Shown in pieces: positions 7,694 to 16,481 of a stretch of DNA of 23,727 bases; position 1 is the stretch's first letter, and each line of letters opens with the position of its first letter. Made by a program: the position numbers and the translations under genes. The stretch lies in NCBI GenBank assembly GCA_964425255.1, contig CAYRMV010000041.1:1-23727 (forward strand). Reading direction: 5' to 3'. Source of the stretch: CAYRMV01 sp964425255. GTDB taxonomy: Bacteria > Bacteroidota > Bacteroidia > Flavobacteriales_D > Crocinitomicaceae. The notes under the pieces are model-generated. The model saw only the letters and a program-made list of their open reading frames with translations. It had not been told where the DNA came from and did not search any database.

Positions 7694-9595
7694 TTAATAT
7701 GGTCGTTCGTTGCGCCCTTCCATGTAGTTGATAAACGCACGGTTGACTACTTTGTTTCCACCTGGAGTTGGATAGTCTCCTGTAAAATACCAGTCTCCCA
7801 AGTTTTTTGGGCAAGCTACATGTAAATTTTCAACTGTTTGATAAACGATTTTTACTTCCGCTTGAATGTTGGGAGGTGTTAACAATTGAGCAATTTTATC
7901 GGAGATTTCTTCATCGGTGAACGGCGCATAAATCTCTTTGACGTAGTTTTTAATTTGCTCTTTCGGCCATTTTTCTTGCTCTTTGCACTTGCGGTAAACC
8001 TCATCAATAATTTGGGTTTTTCCTTGTTCACGCAGCAATTCGATTGCTGCTTCAAAGGCAATAAAATCTCCCATTTTTGCCATGTCAATTCCATAACAAT
8101 CGGGATATCGAATTTGAGGCGCTGAAGATACAACCACTATTTTTACCGGATCCAAACGATCCAACATGCGAAGTATGCTTTGTTTCAAGGTCGTTCCACG
8201 CACAATACTGTCATCGATCACGACCAAATTATCTTTCCCTCGAACAACGGATCCATACGTGATGTCATAAGTCAATGCTACCAAATCATCGCGACCAGCA
8301 TCCTGTGTGATAAACGTACGTAGCTTCGCGTCTTTGATTGCAATCTTTTCAATACGAGCACGTTGGTAAATGATTTTTTTAATGTCTTCCGGTGAAGGAT
8401 TTTCACCTAAGGCTAGAATTGCGGCGTATTTCCGATCATTTAAATGATCTTCCAGTCCTTTAATCATTCCATAAAAAGCGGTTTCTGCCGTATTTGGAAT
8501 AAAGGAAAATACCGAATTATCTAAATCGTAATCTACTGCTTTTAACACTTGATCAACTACGAGTTTCCCTAATTCTTTGCGTTCAGCATAAATATCATAA
8601 TCATTTCCTCTCGAAAAATAGATACGCTCAAACGAACAGCTTTTATTTTCTGTAGGCTCATTGATACTTACTTCCGAAACCAATCCGTCTTTCTTGATAA
8701 TCAATGCGTTTCCAGGACCGAGTTCTTTTACCTGATCAAATTTCAATTTGAATGCCGTTTGAATTACGGGTCGTTCGGATGCAACTACACAAATTTCATC
8801 GTCTTCATACCAATAAGCGGGTCTGATTCCTGCTGGATCGCGTAAAACAAATGCATCTCCATGTCCAAACAAACCACACATAGCATAACCACCATCCCAA
8901 TCTTCTGATGCTCGTTTTAAGATGCGCTGAATATTTAAATTTTTGGCAATTCGTTTGTAAATATCTGCATTGGAGTACCCTTGTCGCTGAAGCTCATCAT
9001 ACATCGTATCATTTTCCTCATCCAGAAAGTGCCCAATTTTTTCAAGCACTGTTACTGTATCCGATTTTTCTTTTGGATGTTGACCAATTTCAAGTAAAAC
9101 ATCGAACAATTCGTCTACATTCGTCAAATTAAAATTTCCAGCAACAGCCAAATTTCGCGTAATCCAATTATTTTGTCTTAAAAATGGATGACAACTTTCA
9201 ATCGAATTCCGACCAAAAGTTCCGTATCGCAAATGCCCTAAAAAAACTTCTCCTGTGAATCCTGCATTTTTTTTGAGGTAATCCACATCTTTCAGTAAAG
9301 CTGGATTTTGCTCTTCAATTTCGTTAAATCGATTAAAAATATGCGAAAATATGTCTTGAATGGGTTTGCTATCAATCGAACGATACCTAGAAATATAACG
9401 CTCTCCGGGTTGCATATCTAATTTGATATTGGCAACTCCAGCTCCGTCTTGTCCACGATTGATTTGTTTATCCATCAGCAATTGTAGCTTACTCAATCCG
9501 TAAAATGCTGTTCCGTATTTGTCCAAATAAAATTGAAGGGGTTTCTTTAAGCGAAGAAGTGCGATTCCACACTCGTGTTTGATTGCATCACTCAT
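7694..9595 (-). CDS. purF: Amidophosphoribosyltransferase (long Bacteroidota-type PurF)
   Basis: A 633-residue enzyme of the first committed step of purine synthesis, forming 5-phosphoribosylamine from PRPP and glutamine. The N-terminal Ntn glutaminase domain starts MSDAIKHECGIA with the nucleophile Cys9, and includes NRGQDGAGVA, GHLRYGTFG and the glutamine-site VAGNFNLTN. The phosphoribosyltransferase domain carries the PRPP loop VVIDDSIVRGTT (about 458-469). The protein is about 130 residues longer than classical PurF, as is usual for this phylum, with extra segments in both domains. I chose ATG 9595 rather than TTG 9631 because a TATCTTTG -7 box covers 9619-9626, which would lie inside the longer reading. 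Cys9 implies removal of an 8-residue propeptide. It is first in an operon with the kinase and gpmI. Confidence 0.94.
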   Translation of the reverse strand: MSDAIKHECGIALLRLKKPLQFYLDKYGTAFYGLSKLQLLMDKQINRGQDGAGVANIKLDMQPGERYISRYRSIDSKPIQDIFSHIFNRFNEIEEQNPALLKDVDYLKKNAGFTGEVFLGHLRYGTFGRNSIESCHPFLRQNNWITRNLAVAGNFNLTNVDELFDVLLEIGQHPKEKSDTVTVLEKIGHFLDEENDTMYDELQRQGYSNADIYKRIAKNLNIQRILKRASEDWDGGYAMCGLFGHGDAFVLRDPAGIRPAYWYEDDEICVVASERPVIQTAFKLKFDQVKELGPGNALIIKKDGLVSEVSINEPTENKSCSFERIYFSRGNDYDIYAERKELGKLVVDQVLKAVDYDLDNSVFSFIPNTAETAFYGMIKGLEDHLNDRKYAAILALGENPSPEDIKKIIYQRARIEKIAIKDAKLRTFITQDAGRDDLVALTYDITYGSVVRGKDNLVVIDDSIVRGTTLKQSILRMLDRLDPVKIVVVSSAPQIRYPDCYGIDMAKMGDFIAFEAAIELLREQGKTQIIDEVYRKCKEQEKWPKEQIKNYVKEIYAPFTDEEISDKIAQLLTPPNIQAEVKIVYQTVENLHVACPKNLGDWYFTGDYPTPGGNKVVNRAFINYMEGRNERPY

Positions 9596-9618
9596 GTCTG
9601 ACTTGCTGATTTTTTTCG

Positions 9619-9626
9619 CAAAGATA
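9619..9626 (-). promoter_or_regulatory. -7 box (TATCTTTG) of the purF operon
   Basis: The minus strand reads TATCTTTG, an exact TAnnTTTG match, 23 nt ahead of the purF ATG at 9595. No good -33 TTG is seen at 19-21 nt. The box supports the shorter PurF start. Confidence 0.5.
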
Positions 9627-9763
9627 CGCAATTAATCGTTTTAGCTTACACCATTAACAAACCATTAAATTTTGTTTATTTTCCAACTTTATGTTGATAA
9701 TCATATTTAACAAAAAAGAAGCAAACTTTTTATAAAAATATACGTCTAACGAGAGAGTTAAAC

Positions 9764-12700
9764 ATGTCTTTTCTAAATTATTTGGTATCTTCGTTTATGC
9801 GTTATTGGATTGTTTTGTGTCTAAACTTACTGTTTTTGCATGTCTATGCACAAGACCAACGCGTATGGATTCACCCCAACCGTGGTCAATGGGAAAAACA
9901 AATCAATCACCGAATTGAATTGACGCATGGGAAAGTATATCTCGAAAATAGCGGATTTACGTACCATTTTGACAACAGTGGTGAGGTGCTACATCCCAAA
10001 CACGACGACCACGATCACCCAGATTTAGACCCAACAGTTTTACAACAACATGTAATTCGACATACTTTCGAAAATGCGACAACTCCAACGATTCAAGAAA
10101 GTGACCCATCTCCTTTTTATCGAAATTACTATTTAGGTAATGATCCTTCCAAATGGGCATCCGAAGTGTATAGCGTTGCTCAAGTTGCACAACACAACAT
10201 TTATCCAGGCATCAGTTTGTTTTACCAAGGAAAATCGCATCAATTGGCATACGTGTTTGAACTTCAAGCAGGAATTAATCCAGAAATCATCCGTTTAAAA
10301 ATTGATGGCGCAAATCGTGTTTTTGTGGATAAAAAAGGAAATTTACACGAAGAACATCGGTTTGGTGAAGTGATTACCTCTGCACCCAAAGCGTGGAACA
10401 TTTCTTCCGAAGGAAAACGTACCGAAATCATGGTTAAATTCAAACTCAAAGGCACAACCTTGACGTATGAATTTCCAAATGGATACAACTCAAACGAACG
10501 GATTTTCATTGATCCTGAACTAACTTTTTCTACGTTTACGGGATCTAGTTCTGATAACTGGGGTTTCACTGCTTCACCTGATCCTCTTGGAAATGTATTT
10601 GGCGGAGGAATTGTTTTCGCTTCAGGATATCCAATCACACAAGGTGCTTTCGATGTTAGTTTTGGAAATGCTTCTGGAACGGGGGTCGATATCGGTATTT
10701 CGAAATTCAATGCTACAGGAACAGCCCTCATGTATTCTACCTATTTGGGCGGATCTGGAAGTGAAACACCGAACAGTATTATTTGCAATGCCGCAGGACA
10801 GTTATTTGTCTTTGGTGTCACATCCTCGAATAATTTCCCGATTACTGCTGGTGCATTTCAAGGTTCATTCATGGGAGGACCTCCAGAAACAGAAAACAAC
10901 ATTCCTTTTACGAATGGAGTTGATTTGTTTGTAGCCAAATTAAACCCCAATGGTACAGCTTTGCTTGGCGCTACTTTTGTTGGCGGAATGAGTACAGACG
11001 GACTCAACACGGGAATTTTGCAATTTAATTACGGAGATCAATTCCGGGGAGAAATCGTATTGGATGCCCAAGGAAATCCCTGTGTCGCTAGTACAACGCT
11101 TTCAGCAAATTTCCCAACATCAAATGGTTTTCAACTTTTCCTCAGTGGAACACAAGATGGTGTTGTTTTCAAACTAAACGCCAATCTAACTGGCATGCTT
11201 TGGTCATCCTTTTTAGGCGGAACGGGTTTGGATTGTGCCAATTCACTTCAAGTTGCCTCAACGGGTGAAATTTATGTCGCAGGAGGATCAACTTCTACTT
11301 CGTTAAATTTTGGAAGTGGACATCAATTAACAAATGCAGGTGGTTTGTCCGATGGATTTGTTGTTCGATTAAGTGCTGGAATCCCCTCTCTTTCCGGAGG
11401 AACATTTATCGGTACAAACGAATATGATCAAGCTTATTTTGTTCAATTAGATTTAGATAACAACGTTTACATTTTTGGTCAAACAGAAGGTTTCCTTTCC
11501 ATCAGTCCAGGAGTTTACGGCGTTTCTAATTCAGGTCAATTCATTCGAAAATACACCCCAAACTTGCAAACTCTATCTTGGAACACGACGATTGGTGCAG
11601 GTTCTGGACATGTTGAGATTTCTCCAACGGCATTCTTGGTTTCGGATTGTTATGAAATATATCTTTCTGGTTGGGGAGGAACTGTCAACACAATTCAAGG
11701 TGCAAGTCAGGCGGTCAATTCATCGAGTAACGGATTTCCTCTTACCTCAGACGCTTTTCAATCCAACACAAATGGTAGTAACTTTTATGTCGCTGTTCTA
11801 ACACCCAATGCTGCTGCTTTGGAGTACGCTACGTATATGGGTGGAATGACGAGTAGTTCCAATCACGTGGATGGCGGTACATCTCGTTTCGATAAATCAG
11901 GAACCATTTATCATGCCGTTTGTGGCGGTTGTCAAGGCAACGACTTTGGATTTACCACAACACCAGGTGTGGTTTCTCCAAGTAATCCAAGTAGCAACTG
12001 CAACATGGCGGTTTTCAAATTCGAATTGAATCAAATTGAAGCAATTGTAGGCGATCCAGCTCCTTTAATCTGTCTTCCTGACCCTGTAGTTTTTAGCAAT
12101 AGCAGCGCAAACGGAGATGTATTCCAATGGGATTTTGGCGATGGAAATACATCAAACGCTGTGAATCCTTCTCATACATATGCAGGTCCAGGAAACTACA
12201 CCGTCACGTTGGTTGTATCCGATGCAGCGGGTTGTTTTTCACCTGATACAGTTACTTTTCAAGTAAACATTGGTGATTTTAATGGATCTGTTGAGGTACC
12301 AACTGCTCCGATTTGTCCGGGTGACACTTACCAATTGAATGCCAGTGGTGGAGCAACGTATCAATGGTCGCCAGCCAATTTAGTATCAAACCCTTCAATT
12401 CCTAATCCAACAACAACTTTAACTGAAACAACCACTTTTACAGTGGTAATAACAGACTCATGTGGTACAGATACGCAACAAGTTACGGTTACTGTTTTGG
12501 AAGGTAGCGCCACTGCATCCAATGACACTTCGATTTGTATTGGAAATTCTGTTCCGCTTTTTGCAACTGGTGGTGGAACCTACCTTTGGAGTCCTGCTGC
12601 ATCTCTTGATAATCCAACAAGTGCTACACCAATCGCTACCCCAACCCAACCGACAACGTATGAAGTTACCGTAATTTCTCCGACGGGATGTGAATTCAAT

Positions 12701-13684
12701 GCAGATGTGTTTGTCAATGTCTTCTTCACTCCTCCTCAACCCGTAATTCCGGATACTGTTACAATCTGTGAAGGTTCTTCCCGAATTATCCAAGTTTCGG
12801 GTGCCGATTCATATAGTTGGTCGCCAAACGCTGCGATAACTCCTACAACAGGTAGTTTAGTAACTGTAAATCCGTCGGTCGACACATGGTACTATTGTGA
12901 ATTCATCAATGCTTGTGGATCCGAATTGGATAGTGTTTTTGTCGATATTACTTCTGCTAACATTCAAGCATTTAATGACACGATAATTTGTATTGGTGAA
13001 TCTGCTATTCTTCAAGCTAGCGGCGGTGTTTCCTATGTTTGGTCACCTGCCATTTCGTTGAATAGTCCAACTGCTAATCCCGTTTTTGCTTCACCCAATC
13101 AAGCAACAACATATACCGTTGTTGGGACAGATCAATTCGGATGTATCGATAGTTCAAGCGTTTTGGTAGATGTATATCCTTTAGCCTTTATTCAAACTGT
13201 TCCTGATATTTATGCATTCTTTGGAGATGTGGTACAATTAGGTGCGACAAGTACAACTCCAGGGACTTACATTTGGAGCCCCAGTGAATATTTGAGTTGT
13301 GTTGTATGTACAAGTCCCATCGCGAATCCGAATCAAAATTATACGTACTTCGTAAGCTATACAGACCAAAATGGTTGTTCTGACACCGATAGTATTCAAA
13401 TCATATACGATGCAATTGTGTATGTTCCTAACACATTTACTCCCAATCAATCCCTGTTGAATGAAGTATTCAAAGCCGTTGGCGGAAACGTAAAAACCTT
13501 CGAAATGATTATTTTCAATCGTTGGGGTGAACGCATTAAAACATTGACTTCTTTGGATGATTTCTGGGACGGAACGTACAATGATTTACCATGTCCTGAC
13601 GGAACGTACATTTGGAAATTAACGTACACCGATTTCCAAAACAAAGAATATAAACGAGTTGGACACATTAATTTGTTGAGATAG
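9764..13684 (+). CDS. Large secreted T9SS type-B cargo with DUF7948, SBBP-like propeller, PKD and Ig-like repeats
   Basis: A 1306-residue surface or secreted protein. A signal peptide ends at HVYAQDQ; ATG 9797 (MRYWIVLCLN...) gives a more typical 19-residue signal and is an alternative start. Residues about 33-240 resemble DUF7948 (IHPNRGQWEKQINHRIELTHG, YYLGNDPSKWASEVYSV, VYPGI-like NIYPGISLFYQG). Residues about 255-740 form SBBP-type beta-propeller repeats (FSTFTGSSSDNWG, YSTYLGGSGSETPNSI, WSSFLGGTGLDCANSLQV, YATYMGGMTSSSNHVDG). A PKD domain follows at about 770-838 (FQWDFGDGNTS, NPSHTYAGPGNYTVTL). Then come five Ig-like repeats about 75 residues apart (from about 839 to 1210, each with a C-x-G-x-x-x-x-L core, a Y-x-W-S-P strand and TTY-V). 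The C-terminal about 90 residues (VPNTFTPN..., FNRWGERI, WDGTYN, CPDGTYIWKLTY) are the T9SS type-B/gliding-associated sorting domain. The ligand is unknown. Confidence 0.92.
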   Translation: MSFLNYLVSSFMRYWIVLCLNLLFLHVYAQDQRVWIHPNRGQWEKQINHRIELTHGKVYLENSGFTYHFDNSGEVLHPKHDDHDHPDLDPTVLQQHVIRHTFENATTPTIQESDPSPFYRNYYLGNDPSKWASEVYSVAQVAQHNIYPGISLFYQGKSHQLAYVFELQAGINPEIIRLKIDGANRVFVDKKGNLHEEHRFGEVITSAPKAWNISSEGKRTEIMVKFKLKGTTLTYEFPNGYNSNERIFIDPELTFSTFTGSSSDNWGFTASPDPLGNVFGGGIVFASGYPITQGAFDVSFGNASGTGVDIGISKFNATGTALMYSTYLGGSGSETPNSIICNAAGQLFVFGVTSSNNFPITAGAFQGSFMGGPPETENNIPFTNGVDLFVAKLNPNGTALLGATFVGGMSTDGLNTGILQFNYGDQFRGEIVLDAQGNPCVASTTLSANFPTSNGFQLFLSGTQDGVVFKLNANLTGMLWSSFLGGTGLDCANSLQVASTGEIYVAGGSTSTSLNFGSGHQLTNAGGLSDGFVVRLSAGIPSLSGGTFIGTNEYDQAYFVQLDLDNNVYIFGQTEGFLSISPGVYGVSNSGQFIRKYTPNLQTLSWNTTIGAGSGHVEISPTAFLVSDCYEIYLSGWGGTVNTIQGASQAVNSSSNGFPLTSDAFQSNTNGSNFYVAVLTPNAAALEYATYMGGMTSSSNHVDGGTSRFDKSGTIYHAVCGGCQGNDFGFTTTPGVVSPSNPSSNCNMAVFKFELNQIEAIVGDPAPLICLPDPVVFSNSSANGDVFQWDFGDGNTSNAVNPSHTYAGPGNYTVTLVVSDAAGCFSPDTVTFQVNIGDFNGSVEVPTAPICPGDTYQLNASGGATYQWSPANLVSNPSIPNPTTTLTETTTFTVVITDSCGTDTQQVTVTVLEGSATASNDTSICIGNSVPLFATGGGTYLWSPAASLDNPTSATPIATPTQPTTYEVTVISPTGCEFNADVFVNVFFTPPQPVIPDTVTICEGSSRIIQVSGADSYSWSPNAAITPTTGSLVTVNPSVDTWYYCEFINACGSELDSVFVDITSANIQAFNDTIICIGESAILQASGGVSYVWSPAISLNSPTANPVFASPNQATTYTVVGTDQFGCIDSSSVLVDVYPLAFIQTVPDIYAFFGDVVQLGATSTTPGTYIWSPSEYLSCVVCTSPIANPNQNYTYFVSYTDQNGCSDTDSIQIIYDAIVYVPNTFTPNQSLLNEVFKAVGGNVKTFEMIIFNRWGERIKTLTSLDDFWDGTYNDLPCPDGTYIWKLTYTDFQNKEYKRVGHINLLR

Positions 13685-13694
13685 GAATCAAAAA

Positions 13695-13735
13695 AGGCTG
13701 TAAAAAACACTTTTACAACCTCTTCTATTTTCTTT
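13695..13735. terminator. Bidirectional intrinsic terminator
   Basis: AGGCTGTAAAA (13695-13705), a short loop and TTTTACAACCT (to 13721) form an 11-bp stem with one mismatch, followed by a T-rich run (tcttctattttctttt) on the plus strand and preceded by A-rich sequence for the minus strand. It lies between two convergent genes and can serve both. Confidence 0.7.
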
Positions 13736-13755
13736 TCTAAGCACATTCCAATGGA

Positions 13756-14229
13756 TTATTGATTTTTCTTTTCAATTCGGGAAAGGATACTTTCAATCCA
13801 ATTCATATCCGAACTTTCATAGCAAACCTGTTTTGCATCGTTCATTTTTTTTTGTGCTTTTTTGAATTTTAATCTTCGTTCAAGTACCAATGCATCATAA
13901 ACCAACCATTTTACTTTTTGATATGGAACGTGTGTGCTTGCATAGTCAATCAAACGTGCAGCTTTATCCAATTTTTCAATGCGGATCAATAAATCTATGT
14001 AGTAATAATAGGTTTCTACATACGACAAATCAGATCCCAAAGCTCGATCAAAATATTCGATTGCCAAAGTAGGATTGCCAAAATATTCATCTTGAAGGCG
14101 TCCCATCAAACACAATGCAATCGGATTATCTTCTTCGTATGACAAAGCATAATTAAGTGATTCATAACATTGTTCTAAGTCAAATGAATAATTTTCAATC
14201 GCTTTAATCAAATAAGTAGATGTATTCAT
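13756..14229 (-). CDS. TPR-like protein coupled to prfH
   Basis: A 157-residue, mostly helical cytosolic protein with no signal peptide. Helical hairpins resembling tetratricopeptide repeats are readable: LEQCYESLNYALSYEEDNPIA, LMGRLQDEYFGNPTLAIEYFDRAL, SYVETYYYYIDLLIRIEKLDKAARLID, then VKWLVYDALVLERRLKFKKAQKKM. The repeats are degenerate, so this is a structural guess. The ATG at 14229 overlaps the prfH TGA (ATGA), arguing for translational coupling; an alternative ATG at 14238 adds three residues. As the third gene after rtcB and prfH it may act in ribosome repair, for example as a protein- or rRNA-binding adaptor. That role is pure inference from context, because no family with known function was recognised. 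Confidence 0.75.
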   Translation of the reverse strand: MNTSTYLIKAIENYSFDLEQCYESLNYALSYEEDNPIALCLMGRLQDEYFGNPTLAIEYFDRALGSDLSYVETYYYYIDLLIRIEKLDKAARLIDYASTHVPYQKVKWLVYDALVLERRLKFKKAQKKMNDAKQVCYESSDMNWIESILSRIEKKNQ

Positions 14230-14921
14230 AATTTCCATTCTTTATCTAATTCTCTTTTTAATTTGCTTCGCGTACTCTTGAAGCTTTTTTCTGGCTTTTT
14301 CGGCGTTATTTGCAAACCTGTAAACACTTTCACTGGATTTCCTCGTTCCAATTCGCGGTGTTGTGACCAAGAATCTTCGGCTAACTGAACCATCTGATCC
14401 AATTGGGTTGATTCCAATTTTTGGATAATCCGTTCCCAAGCCAATTTTTTGTTTTGTAGTTGTGACCTACTTTCTTGCACGAAAACTTGTGTTCCTGTCG
14501 GTACATGAATGATTCGAATCGCAGAGCTGACCTTATTCACATGTTGACCTCCTGCACCACTGCTTCGAACTGCCTGAATCTCAAAATCTTTTTCATTCCA
14601 TTTTTGAGTCTTTGGTACATCAAGAAGAAAAACACCAACAAACCAATTTTTTCTTCCGTGATTCGGTCGATAGGGACTTTTCTGAATCCATTGAATCGTT
14701 CCAATCCACGGTTGAACAATCGCTTGTAAATCTCTTCCACTCACTTCCAACAAAGCAGAAGTGATTGTTCCATTTTCTTCCCCTTGATGCCGCTGTATGA
14801 CTTCCGCTTTCAATCCATTATTTCGAAAATCAGTCAGCATTTCAGCCAAGATTTTTGCGGCAGCTAACTGACATTCTAATGGTCCGTTTGCCGCTGTTAT
14901 ATGTACATATTGTTTGTCCAT
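14226..14921 (-). CDS. prfH: Peptide chain release factor homologue PrfH
   Basis: A 231-residue class I release factor homologue. It keeps the peptidyl-hydrolysis motif GGQ (124-126, in RSSGAGGQHVNKVSSAIRI) followed by the usual HVPTGTQVFVQESRSQLQNK segment, but lacks the N-terminal helical domain and is about 130 residues shorter than RF1/RF2. The N-terminal stretch VHITAANGPLECQLAAAKIL is characteristic of PrfH. PrfH is known to pair with RtcB: it releases peptide from ribosomes whose 16S rRNA was cut in the decoding centre, after which RtcB reseals the RNA. Here rtcB lies 59 bp upstream and the TPR-like gene overlaps the stop. A strong hairpin with a U-tract sits in the rtcB-prfH gap. The start ATG 14921 follows an A-rich tract rather than a Shine-Dalgarno sequence. 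Confidence 0.93.
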   Translation of the reverse strand: MDKQYVHITAANGPLECQLAAAKILAEMLTDFRNNGLKAEVIQRHQGEENGTITSALLEVSGRDLQAIVQPWIGTIQWIQKSPYRPNHGRKNWFVGVFLLDVPKTQKWNEKDFEIQAVRSSGAGGQHVNKVSSAIRIIHVPTGTQVFVQESRSQLQNKKLAWERIIQKLESTQLDQMVQLAEDSWSQHRELERGNPVKVFTGLQITPKKPEKSFKSTRSKLKRELDKEWKL

Positions 14922-14934
14922 TTTTTTCTTTTTT

Positions 14935-14974
14935 AAAAAACAAGTGTTTCGAATTATCTAAATCAAAACACTTG
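14935..14974 (-). terminator. Hairpin plus U-tract between rtcB and prfH
   Basis: On the minus strand, CAAGTGTTT and AAACACTTG form a perfect 9-bp stem with a 16-nt loop (14941-14974), starting 6 nt after the rtcB stop and followed immediately by six T residues. It has the form of an intrinsic terminator inside the operon and could set a lower prfH level than rtcB or act as a control point. Confidence 0.65.
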
Positions 14975-14980
14975 CTTCAG

Positions 14981-16366
14981 TTATTTATCCATCCGTACAA
15001 TTTTGGGCAAGAACTTGCCGACTGTTTCGACCAATTCCTGTTGATTCCCCATCACATGATGAATGTTTTTATACGCCATCGGGCTTTCGTCGATCGACCC
15101 GCCTAGAAGTGAAACTCCTTCTTTTTCGAGTTGTTTCTGCATATCGCTTCGTGTGAATCTTCCTTTGCATTCGGAACGTGAAAATTGACGTCCTGCTCCA
15201 TGTGAAGCCGAATTCAAACTATCCGTTTTTCCTAAACCTCTCACTATGAATCCTGGCGAACTCATACTTCCCGGAATAATTCCAAGTTGACCAACTCCAG
15301 CTGGTGTAGCCCCTTTACGATGCACAACGCAGTTTCGACCATTAACCTCTTCTTGCCATGCAAAATTGTGGTGGTTTTCAATTGTCAAAAGCTTTCGTAA
15401 CCCCAACTTTTTACCCAATCGAAGATGAATATCATCGTGACATGCCTTAGCATATTCGCCCGCCAAATTCATTGATTTCCAATAACTTTGACCGTCATGC
15501 GTATTCAAATCCAACCAAGCTAAATGCTGTACTTGTCTCGGAAGCGGACATTGTTTCACGGCTAAATTCGTATACTCCCGAGCAATCGACGCACCCAATC
15601 CACGAGAACCACTGTGCGACAACAAGGCAAAATAATTTCCTGGTGGAAGATCACCAATTGAACGGGTAATTTGAACTGATCCAAACTCAACGAAATGATT
15701 ACCACTACCTGATGTTCCCAATTGACGGTATGCCGTTCCTTGCAGTTTCCGCAACAATGGTATTTCTCTAAAAAGCGGATGATCCATCACTTCATGATCG
15801 TGCTTGACAGCATGCGTTTCATACATTCCAAATTTGGTGTGCTCAGAAAGTAATTTTTCCAATTGATGCGTTCGACCAAGGTAAAATGACTCAGGTGCAT
15901 CAAAAATAGTCATCGCCATTCGACATCCTATGTCCACTCCTACACCGTATGGAATTACTGCATTTTCTGTTGCTAAAACTCCGCCAATTGGCAATCCATA
16001 ACCATAATGCGCATCCGGCATCAAGGCTCCTTGAACGGAAACAGGCAGTTTCAAGGCTTGATAAAACTGATGTTTCGTTTTGTCATCAATGTCATTTTCA
16101 CCATAAATCACAAAGGGAGCTCGCTCTACTTTTAACTCGTGAAACTTGACTTCCACAGGAGCGATTAGCCCTTCGGCAATTTTTCCCCAAATTCCGTCAC
16201 CAAGATAAGCATCCGGAAAGTGAATCACATCGGATAATTCTTCTAATATGCGTTCTTTCGAATCGCGTTTTTTATATTTACTGATTAGCCCTAAGGCAAT
16301 GTTTACTGTATTGTCAGGGGGAAAACCGATTTTCAACAAATCTTTCCCCTTTAATTTATTTCCCAT
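14981..16366 (-). CDS. rtcB: RNA-splicing ligase RtcB (3'-phosphate/5'-OH, GTP-dependent)
   Basis: A 461-residue Mn2+/GTP-dependent ligase joining 2',3'-cyclic phosphate or 3'-phosphate ends to 5'-OH ends. Motifs in order: MPDAHYGYGLPIGGV (117-130), the metal site DIGCRMA (Asp145, Cys148), GSGNHFVEFG (220-229), HSGSRG (His251), ENHHNFAW (330-337), HRKGATPA (349-356) and the guanylated histidine in SHGAGR (His389). All catalytic residues of the family are present and the length is typical. The linked prfH downstream points to rRNA repair rather than tRNA splicing, as in the RtcB2-PrfH pair of E. coli; whether this copy is an RtcB2-type paralogue cannot be judged from one gene. Two terminator-like hairpins and a leader-peptide unit lie in the 344-bp upstream gap. 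No Shine-Dalgarno sequence is evident. Confidence 0.96.
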   Translation of the reverse strand: MGNKLKGKDLLKIGFPPDNTVNIALGLISKYKKRDSKERILEELSDVIHFPDAYLGDGIWGKIAEGLIAPVEVKFHELKVERAPFVIYGENDIDDKTKHQFYQALKLPVSVQGALMPDAHYGYGLPIGGVLATENAVIPYGVGVDIGCRMAMTIFDAPESFYLGRTHQLEKLLSEHTKFGMYETHAVKHDHEVMDHPLFREIPLLRKLQGTAYRQLGTSGSGNHFVEFGSVQITRSIGDLPPGNYFALLSHSGSRGLGASIAREYTNLAVKQCPLPRQVQHLAWLDLNTHDGQSYWKSMNLAGEYAKACHDDIHLRLGKKLGLRKLLTIENHHNFAWQEEVNGRNCVVHRKGATPAGVGQLGIIPGSMSSPGFIVRGLGKTDSLNSASHGAGRQFSRSECKGRFTRSDMQKQLEKEGVSLLGGSIDESPMAYKNIHHVMGNQQELVETVGKFLPKIVRMDK

Positions 16367-16378
16367 AAATCGTTGTTT

Positions 16379-16413
16379 AAAAAATAATCTCCTAGACGGA
16401 GCTAAACGAGATT
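16379..16413 (-). terminator. Second, weaker terminator-like hairpin ahead of rtcB
   Basis: On the minus strand AATCTC (16413-16408) pairs with GAGATT (16391-16386) across a 16-nt loop and is followed by A and six T residues, ending 13 nt before the rtcB ATG. A competing CTCC/GGAG pairing inside the same stretch is possible. Its function is uncertain. Confidence 0.35.
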
Positions 16414-16420
16414 TCGGGCA

Positions 16421-16456
16421 AAAAAAATCCGAAACCTCTTAACAGCTTCGGATTTT
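16421..16456 (-). terminator. Strong intrinsic terminator of the 25-aa peptide unit
   Basis: On the minus strand AAAATCCGAA (16456-16447) and TTCGGATTTT (16433-16424) form a perfect 10-bp stem with a 13-nt loop and run directly into a T-tract (A residues 16421-16427 on the plus strand). It lies 26 nt after the small ORF stop and 55 nt before the rtcB start, so it either ends a short transcript or attenuates rtcB. Confidence 0.8.
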
Positions 16457-16481
16457 CATATAATGGATGTTTTTGTAACCG

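Noticed and set aside
7684..7740. Longer start of the histidine kinase at 7740
   Set aside because: It would overlap purF by 47 bp and place a hydrophilic extension before the first membrane helix; ATG 7683 fits the 10-bp spacing.
9596..9631. Longer PurF start (TTG at 9631)
   Set aside because: It overlaps the -7 promoter box, and the family sequence begins at MSDAIKHECG.
10264..10731. 155-codon minus-strand open frame
   Set aside because: Antisense to the T9SS cargo gene; a composition shadow of the coding strand.
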